Part shown: positions 1-10,772 of the stretch, one piece after another | How the letters are laid out: each line of letters starts with the position of its first letter | How positions within the stretch are numbered: the stretch's first letter is position 1 | Origin: Lampris incognitus | Lineage: Eukaryota > Chordata > Actinopteri > Lampriformes > Lampridae | Direction: 5' to 3' | DNA length: 64,000 nt | Assembly (NCBI RefSeq): GCF_029633865.1 | Contig: NC_079211.1 | Coordinates: forward strand, 144,349,567 to 144,413,566 | Notes under the pieces: generated by a model | Database searches by the model: none | The model's input: the letters and a program-made list of their open reading frames with translations, nothing else | What the model was told of the DNA's origin: nothing | Made by a program: the position numbers and the translations under genes

Positions 1-104
1 GAGTATGATTTCCTCAAGTGACTATTTCAAAAGCATTATTTGACGATATAATGTTTCAGCGTTTGCATTTCTCTGAGCTTTGAACGATCATTGTCATTTC
101 TACC

Positions 105-507
105 CCGCCCCCCTTTTCTCCCCAATTGTATGCAGCAAACTACCCCACTCTTCCGAGCCGCCCCGGTGGCTGCTCCACTCCCTCTGTCGATGCGGGGATG
201 GCTGCAGACTACCTCATGCCTCCTCCGGTACACGTGGGGTCGCCAGCCGCTTCTTTTCACCTGACAGTGAGGAGTTTCTCCAGGGAGACGTAGCACACTA
301 TTCCCCCCAGTTCCCCCTCCCCCCGAACAGGTGCCCCGATCGACCAGAGGAGGTGATAGTGCAGCGACCAGGACACGTACCCACATCCGGCTTCCCACCT
401 GTAGACACTGCCAATTGTGTCTGTAGGGACGCCTGACCAAGCCGGAGGTAACGCAGTGATTCGAACCGGCGATCCCCGTGTTGGTAGACAACAGAATAGA
501 CCTCCCT
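105..507 (-). repeat. tRNA-derived SINE, family 1, copy 1
   Basis: This is one of six copies in the window of a roughly 420-bp SINE. Read on the minus strand it begins with a tRNA-like head with box A (GTCTATTC region) and box B (GGTTCGAATC), followed by a conserved body (rev-comp of CACCTGACAGTGAGGAGTTT) and a GGGGAGAAAA tail. It is diverged from the other copies (for example a TACACGTGGGG variant), which suggests it is older. The open frames inside it on both strands are not genes. Confidence 0.85.
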
Positions 508-2396
508 GTCATTTCTATTTCAGGTGCAAGAGTAACAGAGCAAACCCGTCAAATCAGCCGTATGTCAGTAGCTACATTGCACAAACGTCTTCAATTTTCC
601 CAATGCTTCACAATCGAGAGAGGCGGCATTATGGTCGTGGTGTGATGATAACGGAACAAGGCAAAACTACTGCCTTAGCGGAGCCTCTGAGATGCTGCCT
701 ACTACCAAACATTTCAATACGTGTTAGAGAAAGGGAAAATCCGAACAAGTAAAAGCCTTTGATAATTTAATTAGCAGGCCTTTCTTTCCTGTGTATCGGC
801 TCTACTAGGTGCTGACAGCAGCTGGTTCCTCTCGCCCGTTTACAGCTGAAAACAGCTGTAATGTCTGCCACATGTGAAGCCATCCCCGGCAGAGGAGGAA
901 ACTGCTACATCTGCCCCAGGATAGTATCCATTTCATCCACAGTGTTAGGAAAGAAGTGGGCATTGACCTGCTTTCAGATCTCGGGTGTATATATAAGAGA
1001 TGGGACTGCCGTGGGCCAATGAGCACTCTACGTTTGGCCTCTCCTTGACTCGACCAGAGGGAACACAGAGGATCTGCAGCACCGTGAAACCTCATCCGGC
1101 GAGACAACCTTATGGGGGTTGTGTGGCAGGAAGGACCCCCACCACTATTCTGGGAAGTATGAAAGAAGAATGGGACAAGGAGGGTCAGCTAAGGCTGGGG
1201 TGATATTTTCCCCTGCTGCCTTTAGGGATCCGTCGCAGGTTTGACTCCCTCAGCAGAAAGGAAGCGTGTAGAGAACTCGGTGGTCGTGCCGAGGTTTGTC
1301 AGGACACCGCAGCTATCGACCTCCTTGTAGGGCAGGGGGGGAACCTAATTAGCCTGGGTTTCAACATCACAACTACCACCATTTGCGGGTAGATATGATG
1401 CCAGGAATCAGGCTTACTAGGGCAAATCAGTACCAGATGGACTCCCTACCTGTTCTCAATGGGGGTTCCCAAACACTTGTTCAGTCTCCCTTGTTAGAGG
1501 AATCAGCAGGACCCCACCAGTTCTTTCTTACTGTGTCTGAGAGAGGCGGGCTGACAACAGATTCCATCTTTGTTTAGTTGACGGATAAGACAAGGATACG
1601 GGTTAAAACGTTTTCATCTTATTTCTGACAAATAGTGCTGGGCGATATTGAACATATTGCCATTACAAGCACACTAGTATCCCATTTATGAGTCGTATCC
1701 CAGCTTTGGTCATATTCGGGATATGATGTTTATTTGCAGTATATTGTAAATTGGTTATTCACATGCCTGTACACATGATTAAACTGTCTACTCCGTTTAA
1801 TCGCTCCCCGCCTTTTTGACAACCACACAAGCATCTGTCATTTCTTTACCTACTTTTCCCGTTTCTCTCATATTGCCTAACGCCAACCCACTGAGATAAT
1901 GTTGGCTTGCTTAAATGACAATTAAGGATTAAGCTAACTTGGTTGATCGCAGGCAAGGGCGGCATTACGACACCTTTTCCTATCTGAGCTACCTAATTAA
2001 ACTCAAAACTCCGTTTTGTCGTCGCTCCAGAAGTCGGAGGCCTTTGCTGCAACTGCTGCCAACGTGGGCTTTCCTACTACGTCACTCGGGGGGGCCAGTG
2101 ATGTGCTGCACCTCTGCAGATGGCAGTTTCCTTTATGACGCTTTTTATGATGCATACACGCACGAACACATAAACAGGATACTTCCAAAGCCCACGCATA
2201 ACCGAGATACTAATGTGCATGTAAACACACCGACTAATCATAAGGAATTTCACCATAGCATTATATCCACTAACAAGCAAAAATGCCGTCTTGAAGGACG
2301 TAATTGAGGTTCGTCACGCTAAACTTGGTAATGCAAAGTTGAATATCCAACCAAAATTAGTTTTCAAATAGTAGAAGAAGAAGAAGAAGAAACTTC

Positions 2397-3057
2397 ATTA
2401 CTCGTCATTGTACATATATACAACAAAATTTGTTTTCTGCATTTAACCCATCCTATTGTGTAGGAGCAGTGGGCAGCTGCAGCACCCGGGGACCAACTCC
2501 GGTTCTCTTTCCATTGCCTTGCTCAGGGGCACAGACAGCAGTATTAACCCTAGCATGCATGCCTTTTTGATGGTGGGAGGAAACCGGAGCACCCGGAGGA
2601 AACCCGCATATACACAGCGAGAACATGCAAACTCCACACAGAAAGGACCTGGGGCCTTATGTATCAATCATTACTATGGGCAAATTTGTTCTTATACACG
2701 CATGGACTTTTTTAGCCCTCAAGTTTGTCTGACAGTCAGTGGCAAAGCATGATGGTTATTTGTAATTCCTTCCTCCTAACATCTATTGTCTACCGCTTGC
2801 GATGAGCAGTCACCCAGGCCTGCAAAGACATCCGTGTTAGCCAATTGGTGTCTAAATTCAGGGGTTACTCCTCTTCTACACTGGTCTCTGAGACAAACTT
2901 CAGGGCTAAAAAAATCCCATGGGTGTGTAAGAACACATTTGCCCATAGTAGCAACCGATATGAGAGGCCCCTGGGGCGGCCTGGGGTTCGAACCCAGGAC
3001 CTTCTTGCTGTGAGGCAACACTACTAACCACTGGGCCACTGTGCTGCCTCCCTCACA
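2397..3057 (-). repeat. tRNA-derived SINE, family 3, split by a MITE
   Basis: The minus-strand head at 2975-3057 has box A (TGGCCCAGTGGTTAG) and box B (GGTTCGAACCC). The body and tail continue at 2397-2647, with the phrases CAAACTCCACACAGAAAGG and GGGTTAAATGCAG (read in the appropriate strands). The two parts together match the uninterrupted plus-strand relative at 42030-42350. The 320-bp gap between them is the MITE at 2653-2969. Confidence 0.8.
2653..2969 (-). mobile_element. MITE family A, copy 1 (about 80-bp terminal inverted repeats)
   Basis: The ends are near-complementary. The left end reads GGCCTTATGTATCAATC and the right end, reverse-complemented, GGCCTCATATCGGTTGC; similarity runs on through a GTGGGCAAAT / CACGCATGG / TTTTTTAGCCCT series for about 80 bp. 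It has no coding capacity. It sits inside a SINE and is flanked by CCTGG on both sides (2648-2652 and 2970-2974), which could be a 5-bp target duplication. The second copy, in opposite orientation, is at 16099-16417. The superfamily could not be assigned. Confidence 0.75.
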
Positions 3058-3099
3058 TAATTCAGATCTCAATTTGCGATAAATGTTTGGTACTATATT

Positions 3100-3197
3100 T
3101 GTGACGTTACTTTATTAGAACGTGAGAAGAGTATTTTTATTTTGAAGTTTATTTACTCCCTCTAGCCTTCCTCACGTTCTAATAAAGTAACGTCACA
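3100..3197. mobile_element. 98-bp hairpin element with perfect 27-bp arms
   Basis: Positions 3100-3126 and 3171-3197 are perfect reverse complements (TGTGACGTTACTTTATTAG then AACGTGAG), separated by a 44-base spacer. The direct repeat ATATT lies immediately outside each arm, as expected of a small foldback or MITE-type insertion with a 5-bp target duplication. No coding content. Confidence 0.6.
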
Positions 3198-4444
3198 ATA
3201 TTCTCGCTGTTGTTATTAATTTCGACAACAAAACTGAGTAGTATTATGATATGACAATATCTGAATTTCATCTCAATACAACACCATTGAAAGACGCTAA
3301 ACGATAATATTACATTATTGCCCGGCACTACAGATGAACAGCGGTGACCTTTACCAACCGACTTTATCAACAAAATGAGGGCACCATAAGGGCAGTTTTC
3401 AAATGACTCTCCTGTGAAACAGCAGATAAGGCACTCAGGCTAAGCGTATGTGCAGCGGGTCGGGTGCAATGGGTGGCCTGCCGATGAAGCCATAAACTAG
3501 TCACACATGCCAGATCCCACTCTGAAAACGTGTGTCTTCATAAAACATTTCTTTATCACCCTATTTCGGTCTGCAGGCTGACATCACATCCTAAATGTTG
3601 GATTAGAGTCTGGACCTGAATAGAGGCCAGCCCCGGTCCCCGACGATTTTTTTGACCCGCTCGTCATCATACAAGCAACTGCGGATGGTCTGCATTACCA
3701 TTAACAACGTTGAGGCTACGGTCCAACTTTGACATCACATCGGTGTTGTTCCCTGGCCTTGGGGCTCGTTAGCAAATCGACTCTTTGACTAAAACCAGTC
3801 AAAATTACAGAGAGCAAGGAGGCATGATACACGGACCTGACAATGAGCTGTTGTGCGATGACTTGGAGCCAGCTCTACTGGGCAGCTGTGTTGGAGGGAG
3901 GGGAGCCATGACAGATCATATCCTGGGATTAGAGGGTAAAACAAGCAGTCTGTTTTCTCTCAACCCCCTAACCACCACCCCCCCCCACCTTCCTCCACGA
4001 CCAAAAAAAGGCTGCGTATATTTGATTTGGCTGCACTTTATGAAACTGCTATTAAGAGGAAATATTTTGGTAAGGTTCATACTGTAGCACTTGAGAGGTT
4101 TTTAAGGATTAAAGGATTTGCATTAATTTGGTGAAAGCGTGCCACCCAAAGAGGCGCAGTCATCCAGGTCCGAACGCAACTGACGCGCGCTGGCTCGAAT
4201 GGGAGCGGAGAAAGTGGGAAGCTCGTTCGGCAGAATGCACATTTCCAAGTACATGTAAAGACCCTCCGGGCTAGCCTCGCACCGGCGACACTTTGGTCAG
4301 CTGGCGCTGGGACCGAGGTGCGAGGACCGGAGGGAGAAAGTGGGTTCGCTATTCCCTCTGCAAAAGGCCACTGCAATTTCTCTCTATGTAACACAGCCGT
4401 GGCACTCAAACAGGTTTTTAAACAACTGGGAGGACAGCGGCTTG

Positions 4445-4445
<1 letters not shown>

Positions 4446-4535
<90 letters not shown>

Positions 4536-4556
4536 GGGTTGAGAGAAAACAGAGCC

Positions 4557-4619
<63 letters not shown>
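4446..4619. repeat. Two (CA)n microsatellite arrays
   Basis: About 83 bases of perfect AC repeat at 4446-4528 and about 59 bases at 4560-4618, separated by a 30-base non-repeat island. The long Val-Cys and Thr-His open frames in this area are products of the repeat and not genes. Such arrays are expected to be length-polymorphic. Confidence 0.95.
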
Positions 4620-4620
<1 letters not shown>

Positions 4621-5135
4621 CGCCCTCACACACACCCGGGTTCAGAGGTTCACTGGGACACCAGCGAGCAGTACTGCTTGGCTCCGGCTCAGAGCTGCCC
4701 ATTCCTAAGGCGAGCAATCTCCTGTGTTGACACGCAGGATGCCGGCGTGTCTCTCCCAGAGGAAACTCTGGCTTCTTTTAAGTCTGCCTGGGGGGGTGGG
4801 GGGGGGTGTCAGCGAGCCCATCTCGCACCAGCTTCACAAGACCCCGGTTTCTGTTTCACGGTGTTCGTGCTATTAAAAAAAGAGGACCCCCCCCTCCTCT
4901 CCCACATCTTATGAAGGGTCAGTTTAACATCAGCGTCTGAACCCCCTACCGCCACAGCCTATGAAACCTCTCGCATCAGCGGGTCATATCCGGTTCGTGC
5001 TCTCCCTGCTGTGGGGCTTATTATCGCCGCCATCGCGAAATGGAAACCGTTTTCTATTTAAAAGGCATGAAGATATCACTCGCCGTGCGCAAGGCCGCTG
5101 TGGCGGATCCGGATCGCGGCGTGTCGTTCTCTCAC

Positions 5136-8100
5136 CTCGTTGACTTGCTGCTTGTCAAGGTGGAAGATCTGGCCGGAGGAAGTGGCGGCGATCTCCTCGT
5201 AGACCCTGTAGCCGGGCTGGGACCGGTCTCCGCAGTCACCCGTCAACACGAACACCACCTGCAAAGAGGAAAGAGGGCGGCGGAGTCGAGACGATTAACC
5301 GCTGTAAACTACTAATAAGACACGTGGAACCGGTTATTTTCTCGCCCGGTGCGGGATTCGATACGGCGGGTACTGCACCGCAAGGCGACGTCGCTGACCG
5401 CTCGGCTCAAGGGTCAGACCCGTTAGCTAGGGGCTAACGTGTGTAAACTACTAATAAGACACGTTAGCCCCTAGCTAACGGGTCTGACCCTTTAGCCGAG
5501 CGGTTAGCGATGTCGCCTTGTGGTGCGGTACACCCCGTATTGAATCCCGCACCAGGCAAGAAAATAACCGGTGGCAGCGGTGGGATCCGGAAGTGTGCAG
5601 ATCCTCAGAAGTCTCCTCGGAGCGCGGGAATGACAGAGGGCGCGCTTCCGGGAGCGGGTGACGACTGTAAACTACTAATAAGACACGTTAGCCCCTAGCT
5701 AACGGGTCTGACCCTTTAGCCGAGCAGTTAGTGATGTCGCCCTGCGGTGCAGTACACCCTGTATCAAATCCCGAACCGGGCAAGAAAATAGCTCGGTTAT
5801 ACCATTTACCCTGCGTTTAACACTTACAGGCCCCCTTTTTTCCCTATCGTCCGAATGATTTACGCTCACTATATCACGCCTCACATACACGGGAAAACAC
5901 GGCTAACTCGTCCGATCCCGCACGGGGAACAGCTACGAAGAGGAGTTAACTCGGTACCTTTACATGACGTCAGCACAAGTCGATTTATTGTGTTAGTCCG
6001 ACTAAAACTGGACTTTTAAAATACATGTAAACGTGTTAGTTCGACTGATTAATCGAATTTCTCGAAGTCGGACTAACACACCTAGATAACGCGGTTGGGG
6101 ATCGACTTACTCTGAGATGTCTACGCTTCAATCGGCCCCGAGCTGGCCTAGGTGTTCTGCGCATGCTCCATAGTTCCCGCGGCTGTCTAATCGTCCGCTA
6201 GTGACCAGCTGGAAGGGGGCATATCGCCACCTACCGTACCGGGGTAGGACATACTTCCGTCAATAAAGCGACCCCCCCCCCCCCCCGGTTCTTGTATACT
6301 GGGGAGCGATAACCGTAACGGAAATGGAGTAGAGAACGGTCAACTGAGCATGCGCGAAATGCCTCTACCACGCCTCCACACGCCCCGCGTAGCAACCAGG
6401 CGCTAGGATTCTAGGAAGACCCACCCCTACTCTGCGTCTGATTGGCTAACTTTAACCCTAACCCCGCCCTAACCTTAACCTACCCAAACGGAGGCAACGA
6501 GTACTTGCGCATGCTCAGTTGACCGTTCTCTGCATCGACGGGAACTAGCGTCTACCATAACGGTAGCTCGACTTAACGGCGCATGTGAACGCACTGACTG
6601 ATTGAAAAGTGCGAAAGAAAATGTCCCTGTGCCTTTTGTGAAAATTATATCAGGCCGCTTAACAGTTTAATCACCTGCTACGAGACGTCATGTTTAAAAC
6701 GTACCTTTTGGATCGAAATCCAATTCAATCAGTTGTATCCGGCCAATTACCCCACTCTTCGCTGCTCCACCCCCTCTGCCGATCCGGGGAGGGCTGCAGA
6801 CTACCACATGCCTCCTCCCATACATGTGGAGTCACAAGCCGCTTCTTTTCACCTGACAGTGAGGAGTTTCGCCAGGGGGGGCGTAGTGCGTGGGAGGATC
6901 ACGCTACCCCCCCCCCCCAGTTCCCATCCTCCCCAACCGACCAGGTGCCCAACCGACCACAGGAGGCGCTAGTGCAGCGACCAGTACTTGATCTACTCGC
7001 CCTACCGGATGTGCTCGGGGTCCTGCGACTACAGATGACATCACTACTTCACACATTATGATTGGGTAAGGGCTTGGGTAGGGGCTAGCTTAGTTTAGGA
7101 ACAGCGGGAAAGAGTAGAGTGATGTTAGATGCAGCTCGGACCTTCGGCCCTCGCATGCGGTCACTTGTCCAGGGGGGGTCCTGAGCCTGCGGCCTCGCTC
7201 CTTAAACGCAGCTCGGGCCTTCGGCCCTCGCACCTTTACTGACCAACCCTATGTCAAAGTGGAATCGTGGATTGTAAAAAGCACACAGCTAAATAACTAT
7301 GAAGCTAACATTAAACAACGCTAGCTAGCAACATAATCCGTAATGTCATATGTAGTCGAAGGACCCCGAGTCGATATTGTACCCAAGCAGAAACGGAACC
7401 CACACCGGCTTCCCGCCCGCAGACACGGCCAATTGTGTATTGTAGGAAGCCTGGCCAAGCCGGGGGCAACACGGGGATTCAAACCGGTGATCCCCGTGTT
7501 GGTAGGCAACGGAATAGACCCCTACGCTGCCCGGACACCCCAAGGTTTCCATGTTTATCTGTATTCATACTTATCACATTAGGTATGCCGCCTGCTGTTT
7601 TCCTAAAATAAGTTTGCTTTGCGTGCATAAAAATGATGAAAAACTGATGAAAGACGATAAAAACATGATGAAGTGAAGCAGGAATATTGCCAACTTGGGA
7701 TGGAAACCGTAGGAAAACATCCTGCGGGGTGTGTGCACTAGCATGGACGACCCTTTACGACGGCTGAGTACCTGTGACTGACGGAGCTGCACCAGCTGCA
7801 GCACGTCTCGTTTGAGGCGGTAGTCCTTGGCCCTGGCGTCGGTGAAGACGTAGATAAAGGATCCAGGCAGGGAGACCTCCAAGGCCTTCTTTATGGCTCC
7901 TATGCTCATCTCAGGGCAGTCTCCTCCACCCTGGGCGAGAGAATCAAACATGCTACGGATCGACTCTCCCCAGGGGAGAATTGAATGTACTTTGAATCTC
8001 TTTAACTCTGTGTTTGTTTTTGAGGGATTAACTGACTAAGAGTTGATCAACTCCAGACACGGGGAAATGGGAACCCGAATTCATAAATTTTGCAGTCATC

Positions 8101-10772
8101 CGAAGCAGGGAAGGGAGTCAACTCGAATTTCTTTTCAGTGAATCTCACAGAGTTGTGTCACACTCATAAAAATATCAACAACACGAAGTGGCTCCAACAG
8201 CATCGATCCAAAATCTCCATCAGTCCATGTGCAGAACATGGCATGTTTAGCTGTGCCCAGCGGCCATTCGTGGTATTAGTATGGACCAATTTACATGCAC
8301 TGGTTAATTCTGGCTTGTGTTTTTTCGTGCCTACCTGAACAAATAGCTCTTGCAGATCCTGCTGGAACTTCTTGGGGTCAGTGGTGATGGACACAGGGCC
8401 GATGTCTTGATGGAAACATGACACGGATGGGGCGTTAACATTATACACTGTCAACAATCCTCCCCAGATAGCAAAATTGCTGGGGCCCGGACCGGTTCCA
8501 CACCCGATACTTTCATCCGGCCCACATACCACGTGGAATGACGGCACTTGGGCGGTCCGCTCCTGTTTGCCAGATCTGGGCCAGAACCAAGCCATAGCAA
8601 TGCCGCATGTGCCACAGAGGTGGGGCCCGTATTTGTTTTGTGATATTTGGGCCATATTTACCATTTACCACATGGGTCACTTCAGGGTCACATCCATTCT
8701 GTCAGGGCCAGAAGAAGGCCGTCATTGCCTGAAGTGGCCCACATCCGGATGCTATCTGGGTTGGGAACGTTTCATTGTCTGCAGACTGAGAACGAAAAGA
8801 GGAACACCGCCGGTGTCTACGCTCGGCTTCAGGGCGATGCCCCGTAGATTTTGTGTGCGAAATTAATGTCACGATTATGCATGCAGTGCAAGTAAAAGAG
8901 AACCCGCATTATAGCACTGCGACCGTAAACTGCAACCCGGTTAAACATTTGTATCGAGAACATGTCCAAAATTGCAAACTTGGGACGACGAGGGGATCTC
9001 TTCGTCGGTGCCTGCTGCTGTAGTCGGTCGGTGACCTCACACCTCAGAGAGCAGCGGGACTAATCGATGGGGCATCCCGGGAGGTGGCACCTATTGTGAA
9101 TCCCTCTGCTGCTGATCGATGCGGCGGTGAAGATCAATCAGTGCACAGAGAACATACCCTGATGGGCACCAGGCAACAAAAAAAAAAAAATCTTTCAACG
9201 TCAAACACGATTAGGCAGGGTTGAACTCCGTGACCCTGAATCAGATGAACTGATCCAACTTTCCGGGACTTCCTTACCTGGATTACTGAGCATGTATTAA
9301 GACATGTGACCCCCCCTCTGTTTGCTGTGCAGGGAGGGGTTGAAGGTTTTGGCCACTGAAGACTGTTTCCACATCTCGCTAGGTCAACGCAACGTTACAA
9401 AACTGATGACACACGGGGCCTTCGGCGCGCAAGTCGAGTTGACGATACTTCCCCACTCCTTCTCTAATCTGTCTCTGAGGAGCCAAGGCTTTCATGTCCT
9501 TTGTCTCCCACTCACGAGAGCCTGTAAAGCACCCACACCGCCGTCACGCCTTTTTTGTCAGTCCCTCATCGTCTCTGCAAACCCCGAAAGTTTACAAGGT
9601 CCCCCGAGGGCAGGGTACACTAAACACGGACAGAATGTGTGGATGTGTGGTGTTAGTACTGCACCACCCCCCCTCACCCCACCCCACCCCCAGCTCTCCT
9701 AACTCGGGCTGCGAGGCTTTCCGGAGGCTCGGACGAGCGGGGGTGGGGGTGGGGGTTGGGGTGGGGTGATTGGGGTAATTACACACAAGCAGACAGCATA
9801 TGCTTCTCATCAGCCTTCAAACACCCCTCCCCCCCTATTAGAGCACTCTTATTTCCAAGCTCCAGCGTTGCCATGTAGCCGGCCCGGTGGCAGACGGATA
9901 CTGGGGGGGGGGGCAGCCTTACCTGCCCTGATGCCCCCATCCACACGCTCTCATGCGCTGGCTTCACTGAGTGGCATGGCAACCCTTTGATAATGTCATA
10001 TGATCTCTCATGTAGCCGAAACAAACTGCAGGAAAACGTCTGGCCTCCTATCTTCTTCTTCTTCTTCTTCTTCTTCTTCTGCTTTTTTTTAAATCGTCCA
10101 GTCTAAGTGAGCCCCAAGGTGGTGTTTTCAACATTTTGGCTGATTTCCCCCCCCCTCCTTTATATGTTTAATTTGTAACATTTTGGAAATATGTTAAGTT
10201 GGCCCTCGGGGCAATCTGGGGCAATTAGCTTAATGGGTTTCGACCTTAATGGTTTAGTTGAAGATGAGCCTTATTATGCAAATTAGACTGACTGAACAAA
10301 CATTATGCACACGCACACACAAAAAATAGCCCCTACATGTCGACAACAAATTGTCAAACCAAAACTGAACTTACCCACTTTGTTAGAAAAAAATTTAACT
10401 AAGTGTTAAAACTTAAGTTATTCAACCATGCTTTTATTTTTACTTAAAACTTAATGTGCTCAAAGTGATGTATTTAGCACTTCTCTTTTTTTTTGTCTTA
10501 AGCCAAACGCTACCTGGGTCGTGGAAGGGGACCAGCACGAAGTTGCTGATGGGTCGAGTCCTCCGGCTCAGCGTCTTCTCCAGGATCCGGGAGGCGCCGT
10601 CTATCACCTGTTTCAGATCGTCGTACATGGAGCCGGTGACATCGAAGACAAAGGCCAGGGTGGAGGCGCTGTCACCGGACCCGACATCCTCCTCGACCCG
10701 GGGGACAGCCGCGACCCCGAGCACGCCGGCGCAGAGGCCCAGCACCAGGCAGTGAATCACAGCACCGCTCAT
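5136..10772 (-). CDS. hmcn2: Hemicentin (hmcn2-like), N-terminal part, runs off the left edge
   Basis: Four coding exons, all in phase: 10772-10514 (start codon, signal peptide), 8405-8335, 7930-7772 and 5258-5136, together 204 codons. The start Met in [14 protein letters not shown] has A at -3; an alternative in-frame Met lies at 10790. A hydrophobic signal peptide is followed by a von Willebrand factor A domain with the hemicentin MIDAS form [13 protein letters not shown], then [30 protein letters not shown] and [14 protein letters not shown], ending at HLDKQQVNE. These phrases match the hemicentin VWA domain closely. Hemicentins are very large secreted matrix proteins with dozens of Ig domains, so most of the gene lies beyond base 1. 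It is assigned to hmcn2 rather than hmcn1 because of the neighbouring ncs1 (inference). Donors are GTAGCG, GTAGGC, GTACTC and GTGAGA. Confidence 0.9.
5303..5800. repeat. Cluster of three tRNA-like repeats (family 4)
   Basis: Three copies, the first inverted (about 5303-5430, minus) and two direct (about 5443-5575 and 5666-5800, plus). Each contains TAGCCGAGCGGTTAG, which resembles a tRNA box A, and a box-B-like region (GTATYGAATCCCG); the extra arm between them resembles class II (Leu/Ser) tRNA. Each is linked to the phrase CTGTAAACTACTAATAAGAC and to the palindrome TTAGCCCCTAGCTAA. A fourth copy at 52192-52937 is split by a hAT-like element. These are probably tRNA-derived SINEs; they lack a clean acceptor stem, so they are not called tRNA genes. 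Confidence 0.65.
5989..6080. repeat. Inverted repeat with 14-bp arms
   Basis: TGTGTTAGTCCGAC at 5989-6002 is the exact reverse complement of 6067-6080, with a 64-base AT-rich spacer. It may be the core of a larger, older MITE whose outer ends were not found. Confidence 0.45.
6332..6530. mobile_element. MITE family B, copy 1 (GAACGGTCAACTGAGCATGCGC ends, 24-bp arms)
   Basis: Arms 6332-6355 and 6507-6530 are perfect reverse complements, beginning GAGAACGGTCAACTGAGC. The interior carries CTGCGTCTGATTGGCTAAC and a short CCCTAACC-rich part. A second copy in opposite orientation lies at 51201-51390 in an adamts13 intron, and there the similarity extends about 20 bp outside the arms, so the true ends are probably slightly wider. 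No coding capacity. Confidence 0.75.
6735..7541 (-). repeat. tRNA-derived SINE, family 1, copy 2, split by an insertion
   Basis: The tail part is at 6735-6983 and the head part, with box B (rev-comp of GATTCAAACC), at 7389-7541. The 405-base block between them is foreign to the SINE. Confidence 0.8.
6984..7388. mobile_element. Non-autonomous DNA element inserted in a SINE
   Basis: The block interrupts SINE copy 2. It contains inverted repeats of 27 bp with two mismatches: 7014-7040 (CTCGGGGTCCTGCGACTACA...) and 7344-7370. A 25-bp phrase, GCAGCTCGGRCCTTCGGCCC, occurs twice inside it (about 7132 and 7199). It has no open frame of note. The exact ends and target duplication could not be fixed because the SINE has diverged at the junctions. 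Confidence 0.55.
8406..10513. other. hmcn2 intron 1
   Basis: Intron between coding exons 1 and 2. Apart from the MITE at 8463-8760, it holds homopolymer and simple-sequence runs (A-run near 9179, GT/GGGGTGGG block near 9738-9768, (TTC)n near 10050-10080). No further exon is needed, since the flanking exons join in phase (G|AC). Confidence 0.6.
8463..8760. mobile_element. MITE family C (CCCAGATAGCA ends), copy 1
   Basis: It starts CCCAGATAGCA and ends TGCTATCTGGG, an 11-bp inverted terminus. The interior is built from short, imperfectly repeated phrases around GGGCCATATTT and TGGGCCACTTCAGG. Copies 2 and 3 lie at 11901-12311 and 45440-45865. It lies in hmcn2 intron 1, about 58 bases upstream (minus sense) of the 8405-8335 exon. 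Copy 1 is about 130 bases shorter than the others. Confidence 0.7.

Larger units (their letters stand above)
1..5135. other. Left-edge non-coding stretch, inside a hemicentin intron
   Basis: No exon was recognised here on either strand. The stretch lies 3' of the fourth hmcn2 coding exon on the minus strand, so it is intron. It holds a SINE at the left end, a SINE interrupted by a MITE at 2397-3057, a 98-bp hairpin element at 3100-3197 and two long CA arrays near 4.5 kb. The parts between 510 and 2390 and between 3200 and 4440 show only short open frames without recognisable protein similarity. The sequence near 1635-1700 (GTGCTGGGCGATATTG) resembles ends of old fish DNA repeats but could not be delimited. 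Confidence 0.6.
5259..7771. other. hmcn2 intron 3, repeat-rich
   Basis: Non-coding intron between the exons ending at 5258 and starting at 7772. It contains three copies of a class-II-tRNA-like repeat (5303-5800), an inverted repeat (5989-6080), a MITE with GAACGGTCAAC ends (6332-6530) and a SINE split by another insertion (6735-7541). A run of 14 or so C lies near 6271-6285. Little unique sequence remains. Confidence 0.7.

Noticed and set aside
805-1577. Several overlapping open frames of 60-100 codons
   Set aside because: No signal of a known protein, no splice-compatible hemicentin segment, and frames open on both strands; left as unidentified intron sequence.
2975-3057. Possible tRNA gene with box A and box B
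   Set aside because: It is the head of a SINE: no proper acceptor stem, and the sequence continues into the SINE body. The same holds for the heads at 19250-19309, 39701, 42037, 44430, 46070-46126 and 56640-56687.
4077-4717. Long open frames rich in Val-Cys or Thr-His
   Set aside because: Translations of CA/GT microsatellites.
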